Source of the DNA: Shinisaurus crocodilurus | Taxonomy: Eukaryota; Chordata; Lepidosauria; Squamata; Shinisauridae | Length of the DNA stretch: 64,000 nt | Assembly (NCBI GenBank): GCA_021292165.1 | Contig: CM037885.1 | Span: 11,775,042-11,839,041, forward strand | Direction: 5' to 3' | Part shown: in pieces, positions 11,318 through 24,500 of the stretch | How positions within the stretch are numbered: the stretch's first letter is position 1 | Layout of the letters: every line of letters starts with the position of its first letter | Position numbers and translations under genes: made by a program | Notes under the pieces: generated by a model | Database searches by the model: none | Seen by the model: only the letters and a program-made list of their open reading frames with translations | What the model was told of the DNA's origin: nothing

Positions 11318-11413
11318 TCAGTCCAGTTTCCTGTCCAGGGACTCGATCCGCTTCTCCAGCTCCCGGTGAGAGCTGTTAAGGCTGGAGCTGAGGTCGCACA
11401 TGATCATCTGCAT
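11318..11413 (-). CDS. KCNN4: KCNN4 coding exon 8 (C-terminal coiled coil)
   Basis: After the acceptor cgtcacag this exon encodes [20 protein letters not shown] and onward to KLD, then TGA at 11320-11318. It aligns with the human segment starting MHMILYDLQQ. Leucine spacing suggests a coiled coil, as in the family. The stop falls where human continues as ALTELLSTALG. A shifted frame (stop at 11262-11260) continues with [12 protein letters not shown], so a one-base indel near 11320-11326 is possible. Confidence 0.92.
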   Translation of the reverse strand: MQMIMCDLSSSLNSSHRELEKRIESLDRKLD

Positions 11414-14400
11414 CTGTGACGGAGCAGGAAGATGACAGGGTGGGTATATGGCACAGCGGTCACAGTTCAGCCAGGCTCTGGCATGTCCTTTGCCAGAGTC
11501 TGACCCGTAGGTGGCACTGTGCCCTTGGGAACAGGCAAGAATGAGCGAATCCCCCCAGAGTTTCATAGATCATAGAGTTGGAATTGGAAGGGGCCTACAA
11601 GGTCATTGAGTCCCACCCCCTGCTCAATGCAGGAAACTAGAGGAGGGGTCTCCCATCCAAGTAATCACCAGGCCTGGCCCTGCTTAGAGACAAGCTGAGC
11701 CAGCGGGTCGTCCCCCCCCTAGCTTAAGAGCTGCATGCAAAAGAATGCAGTGCTTTGCAAGTCTTCCCTGAGCTAGTGCCTTCCTGATGGCTTGGACTAC
11801 AACTCCCATCAGCCCCAGCCAGCCTGGCCCATGGTCAGGGATTTTGTCTGGGGAGGCTGGTGATTCCTGTGTCAGTGGGGCTCCTCATCCATTGCAGCTT
11901 TTATTCCGAGCTTCATAGGAGCTATCCATGGTGCTATAATACGCCAGCCCCAAAATAGGTTCAGAACCATGGATAGCTCCTATAAGCTCAGAATGAAAGC
12001 TGTAAGGGATAAGGAGCCCCGTTGACATAGGAGTCGCCAGCCTCCAGTGGATTTTGGGAGCTATTGTCCAAAACGTGGCGGCTACTTGGTTGGGAAAGGC
12101 TACTTTACACTATAAATACATATATATCTCACACATGCATGCACCAGTCTTATACAAGTGGAAAATGTGGCTCACCACCACCGAAGCATCATGGTAATTG
12201 TAGTTTGTGAAGAGACAAAGAATTACGTTAAGAGATCCCTAGCCCTCACACACCCCACACCCCAACTTTTGAATGATGAAAAGAAAGGGGGGGAACCCTT
12301 GGTAACTGGGCAGAGACTGGGGTTTGTAATGCCCTTTAAGTCCAGGAGTAGAGCAGAGTTGGCCAAATTGTGGCCCTCCAGATGTTTTGGCCTAGAACAG
12401 CCATCATACCCCACCATTGGCTATGCTGGGGCTGATGGGAGTTGTAGGCCAAAACATCTGGAGGGCCCCCAGTTGCCCTACCCCAGGTGTGGAGGCAGAG
12501 CAGAGTTCAGTGGGTTCTGATGGGTCTGGGGATAGAGTCCAGCACAAAAGCACTCTATACACCTAAGGTGTGCTGCTACAAAAAAGCTGACTTTGCCTTG
12601 TGTTTCTGGCAACTAGGCCTGAATGTAAAAACAATGGGCTGTTTTCTTCCTGGCCAGTTTGTTTATTTTACATTTATATCCCGCCTTTTTTCCTCCTGCA
12701 AGGAACCCAAGGTGGCTTACATGATCCTCCTCCTCCTCTCCATTTTATCCTCACAACAACCCTGTTGAGGTAGGTTAGGCTGAGAGTCTGTGAGTGGCCC
12801 AAAGTCACCCATTGAGCTTCATGGCTGAGTGGGGACTAGAACCCAGATCTCCTGTGTCCCAGTCCAACACACTAACCACTACACCACAGGTGGCAAAACT
12901 CCACACATAAACACGCCACCAACAAAACCTATAATCACCAGGGTTGTTTTAGGAGAGGGAATGACAACCCAGTTTAAGTCTGAGGTGTGTATTTATTTAT
13001 TTTATTTATACCCCGCCTTTTTTCCTGCAAGGAAGCCAAGGCGGCTTACATAATCCTCCTCCTCCTCTCCATTTTATCCTCACAACAACCCTGTGAGGTA
13101 GGTTAGGCTGAGTCAGTGACTGGCCCAAAGTCACCCAGTGAGATTCATGGCCGAGTGGGGACTAGAACCCAGATCTCCCGAGTCCTAGTCCAAGAGAATT
13201 AAAGCAAAGAAAACCCCAGGATATTGATTTCCTCCCCTGCCCCAAATAAAATCAATAGCACACTATAAGCACCCTGCCATCAAGCCAGAGTTGGCCCAAG
13301 GTATTTTGCTTCCCGAGGCAAAGGACTAGAGGGTGCCCCATCCCCACTTCCACGTACAGAAGCTGACTGGACTTCAGCGCTGGTGACAGGCCAGCCGCCT
13401 CCACCTCACCTGTGGGCCGCAGCCTAGCTTAGGGGTTGTAGGCCAGGCTGTGCGGCACACAGAACTCTATCCTACAACAGAGGGGAATGCCGGCTGTTGT
13501 CATGTTTGGCCACTCCGCTCCTAAGTGCCGTCTAATAGACAGCCTTCCTCGACCTGGTGTCCTCCGGCTGTGTTGGACTACAACTCCCAACATCCCCCAG
13601 CCAGTCCAACACAGCTGGAGGGCACCAGATTGGGGAAGGTCTGGTCTGAAAGGTGCCCGGGATATTTGAACAACCACATAGACGTTATTATATTTATATC
13701 CCACCTTTTTTCCTGCAAGGAACCCAAGGCAGCTTACATAATCCCCCTCCTCCTCTCCATTTTATCCTCACAACAGCCCTGTGAGGTAGGTTAGGCTGAG
13801 AGTCAGGGACTGGCCCAAAGTCACCCAGGTGAGCTCCATGGCCGAGCGGGGACTAGAACCCAGATCTCCCAAGTCCCAGTCCAACACTCTCACCACTACG
13901 CCACACTGGCTCTCACTATGGAATAGCTGAGGAGGGCTGGTACAGGGGATAATGTGTCAGAGATAAACCATGGAGACATGCGTTCAGATCTCTGCTCAGG
14001 GCCAATTGAGTCATGATGCAAAACACGCCATTTGCAATCATGCCTGCGGTGTGTGTTTTTTAAAAGGCTTGGGCGAAGCCCGATTTTTGTCAGGACCACA
14101 GCACACCGAAAAGAGGTTGAACCTTTTCCTCCCTCTTCATATTTCCAGTGAAGATTGCCCTCTGAACCATTATTTGCCCGGGCCGGGTGTGTGGGGACTT
14201 CAGGGCTAATCGCCACTTTGAGGGGGCGATTTTTTGGTTGAGATCAGAGTGGGAGAGAAAATGTTCCCCTCTTCACATGTGCGGACCTGATAAAAAATAC
14301 CACCCCCACCCCCATGTGTGCCTTTTATGAATTGTTTTAAATGACAGACATGATCCCCCAGTGATACATTTAGCATAGTATCTAGTTTGGGTGTCATCCA

Positions 14401-15518
14401 TAAAGCCTACTGGGTGACCTTGGGCCAGTCATACCCTCAGCCTACCTGACAGGGTTGTTGTGAGGATAAATGGGGGTGGACGGGAAAGCCAAATGCGCTG
14501 GCCTTAGAAGAATGGCAGGATATAGAAATAATAATAGTAGTTGTGTAGTAGTAGTTGTAGTAGTAATAGCAGTTTATCTTTGACACATTATCCCCTGTAC
14601 CAGCCCTCCTCAGCTATTCCATAGTGAGAGCCAGTGTGGTTCCCATTTGGAAGAAGAATTGCATTTTTCCCAAGTGCATCTAAATACTGGGGTAATGTGG
14701 TATTGTCACAGAAGTGCCACCTCAAGAAAACACTGGTGTCCTGCATGCAATAAAAGGTTCATGTTTATTAGGCTACAAACAGAAGGTGCTGCATCTCCCC
14801 AAAACAGGAGAGAACACTCCATCCTTCTGGACAACACCGTTGCCAGTAAAAAAAACCTCACCTTGGAAATATCCACCATGGTGTTGACTTGATCTCGGAT
14901 CTTCCTGTGCTTCATCCTCACGTGTCGGAACCTACATACATCAGAGAAAGAGTTACATGCCCTGCCGGCGACGCCAAATGTGCTTGCTTACTTTCCAAAT
15001 CTCTACTTGGTGTGGAATGAGGCTTAAAACATACGTTGCTGCCACAGCTCACAGAGGCACTTCCGTCAGGAAACCCGAATAGCTGTAGCTGCGTCAGTGC
15101 GACCACGATATCTGGCAGAATTCACAACATCCTCCCATAATCAAAACTACACCCAGCGCCATATGCAGGAAAGATCTTCTGCATAGTGTTAATCTCTAAT
15201 CATTGCCATTTCCTATTTCGAAACCTACACCTGATAGTGTGATTTAAAATCCACACTTAACCAATAAACATGCTTTGAAAAGGGGTGGCAGGGGAGAAAG
15301 ATACACATGTTTACCACTCTCATGGTAGAAGCTTATGCAACAGTACACCTATTCACCTTTAAAGTAGCAGAAGACTATGTATTACCCATCCTGTGATTTA
15401 CATTTCAAGATACTTCAGGATGCCCCAGGAAACCCAAAATCCTAGCCTCTGCCAATGCAGCTAGTGGGAAATTTTAAGTGCGGGGGCTACTTGTGACAGC
15501 CCCATAGTCATACACACA

Positions 15519-15562
<44 letters not shown>

Positions 15563-18500
15563 GAGAGTCCAAACGTGCAGGCACCAGTGTTGATTTATTA
15601 GGGACGTAAATATTATTGCTAGCATGAAGCAAGAACCCCATAAAACAGGGATGCAGAACCTCTTTGAGCCCGAGAGGGCCAAATTCTATTTCAGAGCAGC
15701 TCTCAGGGGCCTCATTCCAGTGGTGGGTGGGACCGAAGGAAGAAGGGGCAAAGCCCAAACTCCCAGCCTATTTCCGCTTAAAGCTCCTGCTGCCAGTAAC
15801 AGCCTTAGGAGAGGCATTTCAGCCTTTTAGAATGGGGGGGGGGGGGGAACCCTGCGCAAAAGCTGGGAAACCACCAAAGGATTGGTGTGGGCGGGGGTGG
15901 GGGGGAGAGAAAGAGGGGTTTGGCATCTGAGGAACCACAGAGGGGCCCGAGTTTCTGCACCCCTGCCATCAAAGAAAAGGAAAGAAGTAACCAGCCTCTG
16001 CTTTACTAATGTCCTTATTCTCTGACTTCTATGCTAATCTGTCACAAACAATAGCAGAACTCGAGAGCCTCGTTTTCACCCCATTCACTTACCAGAGCAA
16101 AGAGGATCCATCAATCACCCTGGTGGTGCTCCAGTAGATGATGGCATTGCTTCAGAGCTAGGCTCTCCAGCATTCCCACTCCATTACACCTCTGCTTACT
16201 ACCCCACCTCTTTGCTGACTGGTGTGATACCAGTATGACTGTTCTGTGTGTCCCCATTCCCCCATGAATCCTGGGAACTGTAGTGTGGCAAGGGTGCAAG
16301 ATCCCTAGCACCCCTTGCAGAACTACAATTCCCAGGATCCCCTGGGGCAAGGGGACACAAGTCCGCAGTGTCAACGTGTCCTCTTGAGCATTATAGTATC
16401 TTGAGCATACAAGAGGGGCCCCAGCCTTCTTATATGCATTGCAGGAGTCCGGAACGGCCAGCCACACTGCCCTGTTCACTCTGACCAGTAGATCCCAATC
16501 CCCTCCCAGGATAGGGAGCTGAACCAAGACATCCCACCGCCAGGGGTTCCCCACTTACATATGGATGGCCGCCAGCAGCCTCCGATGGTGCTTGCGCGCT
16601 CGCAGTCCATCCTTCCTCTTGGTGTGCTTGTATAACATCCAGGCCTCTTGTAGCACATTGGCCGCCGAGCATTTCATCTGGAAGCGCATGTGAAATTGGG
16701 TGGATCAGTGAAGCTCAGTTTCCCTTACCTGTCCAGCTGCAGTCACCGGAGAAAGCCTGCGCCACCTGTGACACACACACCTCCGCCAAGCAGAAAATGC
16801 TGCCCACCAAATATGCATTGCAGCCAGTCAGGTGCATGGCAACCACCACCCCCATCCCACCTCGTGAATTTTGCAATCTCAAAACAAGGCGGTTTATTGG
16901 GGCCCTGGCGAGCCACCATACGTGGCCAGTGGTCTGCATTAGGCCCGGCAGGTCGGTAGGGTGGCCTCTTGCACACCGAGGAAATGCATCAGCAAAAAAG
17001 TGGACAAAAGAGAACATGGATTTATATAGAATTTGCACACTTGCTTGGATGGATAGATGGACGGACGGACAGACAGAGAGCAAATCTGTAAATAACTGCT
17101 ATAATTTAAATTGAAATATAGTACCTCCCACCATAGTGGAGTAGACTGTGACCTGTGTGCCTGCCTGCGCAGTCTAGTACCCAGTGCTGACTGCTGCTGA
17201 TGGGCCATCTCAAGGCTCCTGATGATGCTCCCCCTCCATAGGGTTTTGAAATACAGGCAGTCCCCAGGTTACGAACAAGTTCCATTCTTAAGAATGTATT
17301 TAAGTCGAATTTGTATGTAAGTCAGAACAGCATAGCGTTCCATACGTTAAAATCGGCATCTATGCAAATTTCGCAAATTGCATAGTATGCTATGTACGCT
17401 ATGTACTCTACGTAAACGACTGTAGCGCCAGGGAGCCCAGAAGTCCGTTCTTAAGTATGGGTTGTCTGTAAGTTGGACGTTCTTAACTCGGGGACTGCCT
17501 GTATTTAAACCGGACTTGAACCAGACAGCCTTTCAGATAGAGGACACCTTCAAAATAGAGGACTCTCCTCTGACAGCCCTTCAAATAGGGGACCAAAGAA
17601 GGACACAAGGCCGCCCTACAGGTCACTGTAGTAGGGTAGGTTAGCATAACGCCACACCCTTCTGACACCTTGGCTACTCCTGCTTTGGGAGTCTAAATCC
17701 GGATGGTTCGCCCAGAAGCTCCAAATGCTGTGCTCAGAATCAAATCAAGGGATCACAAAAAAAGCTGCAGCGAGCCAAAAGGGGTTGGGATAGTATGACC
17801 AAAATCACCAGAATGGCATGTGAAGCCACACATGGCAGCTTGTTAGGTGAAGCCACATCCCAACGATGATAGTAGCAAGTGGTTACCGTGCTGCTGGTTG
17901 CATGTGTGAATGGGTCCTGCTCCTGAGAGCAAAAGGAGAACAGACTTTGTGCAGAGATGTACATAATTTGAGTGGTGAGCCCGCTGCAGAAGTGAACTCA
18001 CTGCATTTTGTTTAAATATACACAAGCTGGCTGTGCATCTTTACAGCAAAAGCTGTCTCTGCACAGCACCAGTGACATCATCAACCCCTCCCTCCAGAAG
18101 CAGCCTTTTCAAGGTTTTAAAACTCGATTCTGCTTTTTAAAGTGTGTGTGTGCGTGCAGGGGGAGGGTGAATGCACCTTTATTAAATGTAATGTAATAAT
18201 ATTGTAAGAATAAATGCGGTGCCTAAGAAGAAGAAAAAAAGAAGAGGCTGACAGCCCACCTGAAGTATGGGGACAGGGAGAAGAGGCAAAACAGACAATT
18301 GGATCAGTCTTTGATTTGCTGGCCAGTATATCTGTCAAATGCATTGTGAAGGTAGGGGGAAGCCAGGAAGTGAATTATAAAAACAAACAAACACAGGAAA
18401 TCTCAATTTGCATTTTGTCTGGATACCCTAAGGTACAGGGCAGAGAACCCAGGAAGAGCAATGTTGTGTATTGTAAGGCAGGAGTGTGGAATTATTTTCT

Positions 18501-21500
18501 CTGCTGAAGGCCATTTTCCCTAGGGAGTCATCTGTCAGGGGCCACATGTCAACACTGGGTGGAGGGAAAGCTGGTGGGCAGGGCAAGAGCGAAAAATGGC
18601 TGCGGCCACACCCCCTTTTCTCTGCCCTCCCCTTTGCTGGCTCTCTTCCAGCGGGCTTCCAGGTGAGGGAGACACATCTCTTGCCAGAGGTCTCTGAACT
18701 GACTGCTGGCAGATGACTTTTGACATTAGACTGTGAGAGCTGCAGGTTGCCGACTCGTTTCGCTGGGGTTCTTAAAACTGCCGTCTGTGGTGCACATTCG
18801 GGTACTTCCTGCCAAGGTCATAATGAAAACGACGGAGGAAAATGCTGAAGAGCCAGAAACTCATTTGACGTTTCCAGTGCTTGCAGAAGAGGCCATGCAT
18901 ATGTAGGGTTCCCGCTGCCCCACTTTCAGTTTCCATCTGAACATTGAAATTGATGCTCCCCTGGCCTCTTCTGCAGGGTAAGCAGCCGCTGTAGTAGAAG
19001 CTTCAAAGAAACCCTCAGGTGAATGCACAGTTCTCCACCCCCCACCCCGGTGCCGACGGGCTCATGTAGCTTTGCTGGACTGCAAGCGTAGAAGACGGGC
19101 GTGGAACTTCTGTTCAGAAACTTCTCGAACATTGTTTTGATGTGGCTGCCGTCAAGGCAAGAAAATGCGGCAGACTGGAAAGAACAGATCTTCAAGTTGT
19201 CCATTTTAAGAAGCACTCTTGGACATGTGATGCTGACTCAAGTCCATGAGCCCACCTACCCTTCTGCTGCCTACGCCAGCCTTCCCCACCTTTATTCCCT
19301 CCAGATGCGTTGGACTGCAACTCCCATTATCCCCTGTTAGCAGGGCCATTAGGGAAGGCTGTTCTACACTGACTGCCAGAAGATCTCTAGGGTCTCCTGG
19401 GCAGGAACACAGCAAGCTTCCTTCTACCACGTCCGAGCACTGGTCCATCTAGTTCAGTATTGTCTCTATAGCAGGGGTGAGCAACCCCCAGGATAACTTC
19501 AAAGGCCCACTGCAAGCAATCAGTTCAGAGCTCTTGCAAGAGATATCTTTCCCTCCCCAGCAGCACCTTCATTGGGAAAGAAGGAGAGAGACAGGGAGAA
19601 TGGGGGGGGGGGGTCATAAAGATAGAGAGAAAAAGGTGGCCCTGCCCACAACCGCCATGCGGCCCTCAACAGAGAAAAGGTCCCCGCACCCCACTCTAAA
19701 CTGATTGGGAGCGGCTCTTCAGGGTTTCGGACAGGGGTCTTTTCCAGGCCTACATGGAGTTGGAGGGGGGGGGATTGAACCTGGGACCCTTTACTTAGGA
19801 ACACAGAAAGCTGCCTGATACTGAGCCAGACCCTTGGTCCATCTGGACCAGTATTGTCCACGCTGACTGGCAGCGGCTCTCCAGCATTTTAGGTGGGAGT
19901 TTTTCCAGCCCTACCTGGACAGGCCAGGGATCGAACCTGAGACTTCCTGCATGCAACGCATGTGCTCTACCACTGAGCTATGGCCCTCTTCTTCCAGCCG
20001 CCTGAGATGATTTTAACTGGAGGTGCCGCCAGCGACTGACTCTGGTATTTCTGCATGCAGAGCTACAGCCTCTCCTGGCCTTAGTGAGAAGCTTGCTTGC
20101 CTGTGTGCTCTCTTACCTCTTCTTCCCCTCTTCCCACCGCCTTATAAGAGTGCAAACATTTAAGGGGGGGATAAGAATCACTAAACCATGCTTCATAAAA
20201 AAGGACAACTGTAGCACTGAACTAAAAAAAAATTAACTAACAACCATACACAAACCTAGAATAAGAAAGGTGAAATCCTGGTTTCTACTACTAATTTGTA
20301 ATTTCCGGTAAATGACAAGAAAGGGAACATTTCAGAGTAAAAAAAAAGAGAGAGATGTGTCCGCACAGTAAATTCGAAACCTGGGGTGCTTTATTACATT
20401 GCTTTGTTTAAATCAGCCATTCCAACAAGCGATGGATTCGCTCTCACCTCTTTGGCACACTGGATATCCATCATGAAGTTATGAACGTGTTTCTCGGCCC
20501 TGCTGAATTCCAGTTTATCAGCGGCAACAGCCACCAAGAGCGCTGTGCAGCCCACTCCCTGTGAAATAACAGAGGACAGAGCATGAGGAGATACGGCCTG
20601 TGCCTCAGGTCATACTAGGAGTTGCTGTGCCTTAAGGGGGGACAGGGAAAAGCGCCGTGGGGAGCTGGTGTGGCTTAGCGGTTGAGAGCACATGCCTTGC
20701 ATGCAGGAGGTCTCTGGTTCAATCCTCGGCATCTCCAGGTAGGGCTGGGAAACAACCCTGCCTGAGACTCTAGGGCAGTGTTCTTCAACCTTGGGTCCTC
20801 AGATGTTTTTGGCCTACAACTCCCAGCATGCCCCAGCCAGCATGGCTGGGGGCATGCTGGGAGTTGTAGGCCAAAAACATCTGGGGACCCAAGGTTGGAG
20901 AACACTGCTCTAGAGAACCATCGCCAGTCAGCGTTACTGTGGACACATGATGGACCCGCTCAGTCTGACAGTCTGACTCCATGACTGGGTTCACACAACA
21001 CGGCAACCCACCGTGGCTTATAAGCCACGGTGGGTTGTCGTGCCATGAGAACCCGGGACGGGTTTGTCAGGGTGGCTTATTTTAGGCTTATAAACCTCCT
21101 TGACAACACATGGCTTGCAGTAGGGTTTGTTTGACCCACGATGGGTCGTCGTGTCATCCGAACTCAGAGAACACACGACCCATCGTGGGTCAAGCCCTAC
21201 TACAAGCGAGCCTCCTGGCAAGCATGGCGAGAAACCCTTGCCGTTCTTGCCAAACGGCTGGCAGGCAAGCACCACTGACAGCCACCCCCCAAGTGTCCAA
21301 GCAGCACTTGAGGGTGGCTGTCAGGATCTTTCTCCTGCCGCATGCTGCAGGGGTGAGCCCTTTCAGCCCGCCACCATGGCATGCGGTGGAGATCGCTGCC
21401 GCCAACTCGTGAGCTGGTAAGCAGCAATCGCAGCCCCACCCACCCTACGCCCTTTTGGCCTCACAGTGGCAGCACAGGGCGGAGATCGATGGTGCTGACT

Positions 21501-24500
21501 TGTGAGTCAGCAGCACCGATCACTCCTCCCCTGCCCTGTGCTGCCGCCGCAAGCCCTTTTGGCCTCAGTGTGGGTTAAAGTGTCGTCCGAACCCACCCAA
21601 TACAAGGCAGCTTCCAAAGAGCTCTGCAGGGCTACTGTTGCCAGTGCTCACTCCAGGTTTTTGAGGGCCCTTGAGCAAGACAGCCTCAATGGCCCCCCCA
21701 ACCTCAGTGAGCCTACCTTCTCGCTGCCATTGTCACCAGCTCCTCCCTCCTCTTTCTCATCATTGCTACCACTTGCTTGCTGGACAGGCAAAGAGCCCGG
21801 GAGCAAGTGGCAGTGGCATCTCCTGCTCACCACCACCATTGTCTGGGCCAGAGCAAGAAGCAGATGAATAAGGAGGAGCAACTCAAGGGGGCCCTCGTCA
21901 GTGAGCCCCTGCTGGGGTGTGGGTCCTCGGCAGTTGCCTGACCATGCCTACCCTTGACTCTGCCAGTCCTATCTGTTGCTGAAGGGAGAGCAAGCAACGC
22001 GCTCCGGAGGTGCTGCACGACAAGAAACAAGCTCTGAGATTCAGGGAAGGGCAATGGCCCCTGTGGGAAGGGACAGAACATTCAAAGCATGGCACCATGT
22101 GAACGTTGATGCTCAATGTTCATTCTCCAAATATACTTGATATTTGATGCTATTTAGTTTCACTAGGCTGGATCCAGATCTAGACATACTTAGAAGAGAC
22201 CTATTGACACCTAAGTCCCATTAAACTTCAACAGGTCTACTCTAAGTATGGCTAAGTTTGGATCCAACCCAGTGTTTGTTATCTGACGTGAACGACTGGT
22301 TTCAATATTTGCCAATAGCTGAGACGCAGCACTATTTAGCCGGCAGCGTTGGATAGAGGATGCGAAAGGGATACGTAGCATTTGACAGCTTATGGAATTT
22401 CATATTTGGAACCGGGTGAAAATCAAAAACAGACCAAGAGATCTGAGCCAAAAGCACCTGAGAAGTCACCTTTTCAAGTTGACATCTCAGCTTCAAATTT
22501 CAGACAATTAACTTTCTCATTCAAAAACGTTGGTGAAGTTGGGAAGGGGGGGGGGGGCGAGTCCAAGTTTGAACAAGAATACATTGCAACTCAAAGCCGC
22601 AGGCCAATGTGTCACTTACCATGACGCCAGTGAACAGACACACCACCTTTCCGCACGCCGTGACTGGCACCACATCCCCGTAGCCAATGGTTAGAAAAGT
22701 GATGGGAATCAGCCAGAATGTTCCACCCAGGTATTCGTTCTCCTTCATATGCTGCCTGACAGGTAGGAATGGGAGAGGTTCAATATGAAATGTGTTTTTA
22801 TGTATTTATTTAGCGGTTTAATATATCCCACACTTGCTGTTACCACTCCCAGGGCTGCTTGGGGCAGTATTAAAATAAAAAAAACAAACGATCAATAAAA
22901 ACCAGCATAAACAAACCAAAAAAAGAGAGCAGCACAGTAAAAAAACATAGGAGCATCAGAGCTAAAACCAATGCAAAACTACGTATATTTTTAAGGGCCT
23001 GAGAAAATGAAGAAAAGGTCTTTCCCTGGCACCAAAAGCCTTAAGAGTAGGTAGCATCTGCTCAAGAATTTGGGGGGTTCTTGGGCAGGATGCCTTCAGT
23101 GGGGGAGTGGGAGGCTCCCTGTGTGAGGCTGCCTCTTTGCCACTGTCACCAGGGTCCCTTTCACTTGCCCTCTCCCTCTGGGCCCAATCCGTGTACCACT
23201 TCCCAGACAAGGCAAGGCAAGGCAAGGCAAGCAGAAGCTGGCGCTCCTTGCTCTTATCTCTGCTCATAGGGCAGGTGATATCATGCCCCCACTGGAGGAA
23301 TCCTCCTTTGAGGAGGGGCTAGAGCTCCCAGAGATGGCCAACACCAAGGAGCCACCCATGGCAGGAGACCTGGAGGAGCCTGGGCCCTCGGAGGAGATGA
23401 TCATGGTTCCGTCCCCACAGGAGGAGGAGGGGAGTTAGGCCTCTGGGGCAGAGACTGGGCGACCAGCTAGCCGCCGAGAGCATCGTCACCTCAAGAGGCA
23501 AGCCAGTAGGGCTCCTTTAAGGGGAAGTGCTTGAACAGAAAGAAGGACTCCTCAAGAGAAAGGGACTCCTCAGGAGCAAGGCCTGTAATGAACAGCTGAG
23601 CCCTGGGTGGAGCTCAAGAAGCTCTGGCAATATTAGCCTGCAGTATCTGTCTAGCCATTGCTGGAAACAATGTCTTCTACTGGCTCCAGTGCTTTGTACC
23701 TCTGCCCTTGCTTGCTCCATGATTGAAGCATCGTGCTGCTGACCTTGGACTCCCGGCTGAACTCTGCTTCTTGGACTGCATCTTGTGTATCTGACTGCAC
23801 ATCTGGGTTTTGTCCTTTGCTGCTCTTCAGACCTCTATTTTGGAACTCTCCCTCTGGCCTGGTAAAACTGTGCCTTTGACCACTGCCTATTTATTGACTT
23901 GCCCTTGGATTGCTCCAACCCAACACTGAGCTTGATCCAGCCATAGCAGGACAGGAAGCAAAGAGGATGTGTTACAAGTGGGGCCTCTGCTAGCTTGTGA
24001 GCCTTTGTGGGTCCCTATGATGCCAACCTTTGGCAACAGCCGTGACGTGCTAGCCCTCTGTCTATGTGCAGTTGTGAACTCTTCTGTACCAGTAGATGCC
24101 TTCCTGAGGAAAGCATTTTATAGTAAAGGCATCCCAACGCGGAAGACCCTTGATCTGGCTGCATGCCAAAGGTGGGGGCACCTAGAAAAGGAACTCAAAA
24201 GGTGACCTCAGTGTATGAGCTGCTTCACATGGATGTAGACAGTCCTTCAGAAATGTAATGCACTGCTAAAATAGGTAGGCATCCCAATGCTGCAGCTTTG
24301 AGTGATGGACTCTTGATTTTACAGCTGACCTGCCTTCCAGCTGCTCTGAATTCATATATACAAACTTTGTTTCTTCATTTTTCTAAGTGTCACTTAAAAA
24401 GTGACAAAATGTTTAGTATTTTTCCACTGAGGCTGAATCAGTTGCTAATTTCCGGCTCATCAGGTGAGTTTGTTACCTGTTGGCTGGGTGTCAGATAAAA

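Noticed and set aside
15474..15682. Valine/cysteine-rich peptides over (CA)n tracts (also at 42056 and 46225)
   Set aside because: They are translations of dinucleotide repeats.
23281..23438. Short acidic protein ([11 protein letters not shown]...)
   Set aside because: The surrounding sequence contains a stretch repeated at 27488, so this is probably part of a retroelement remnant. No splice or start context supports a gene.
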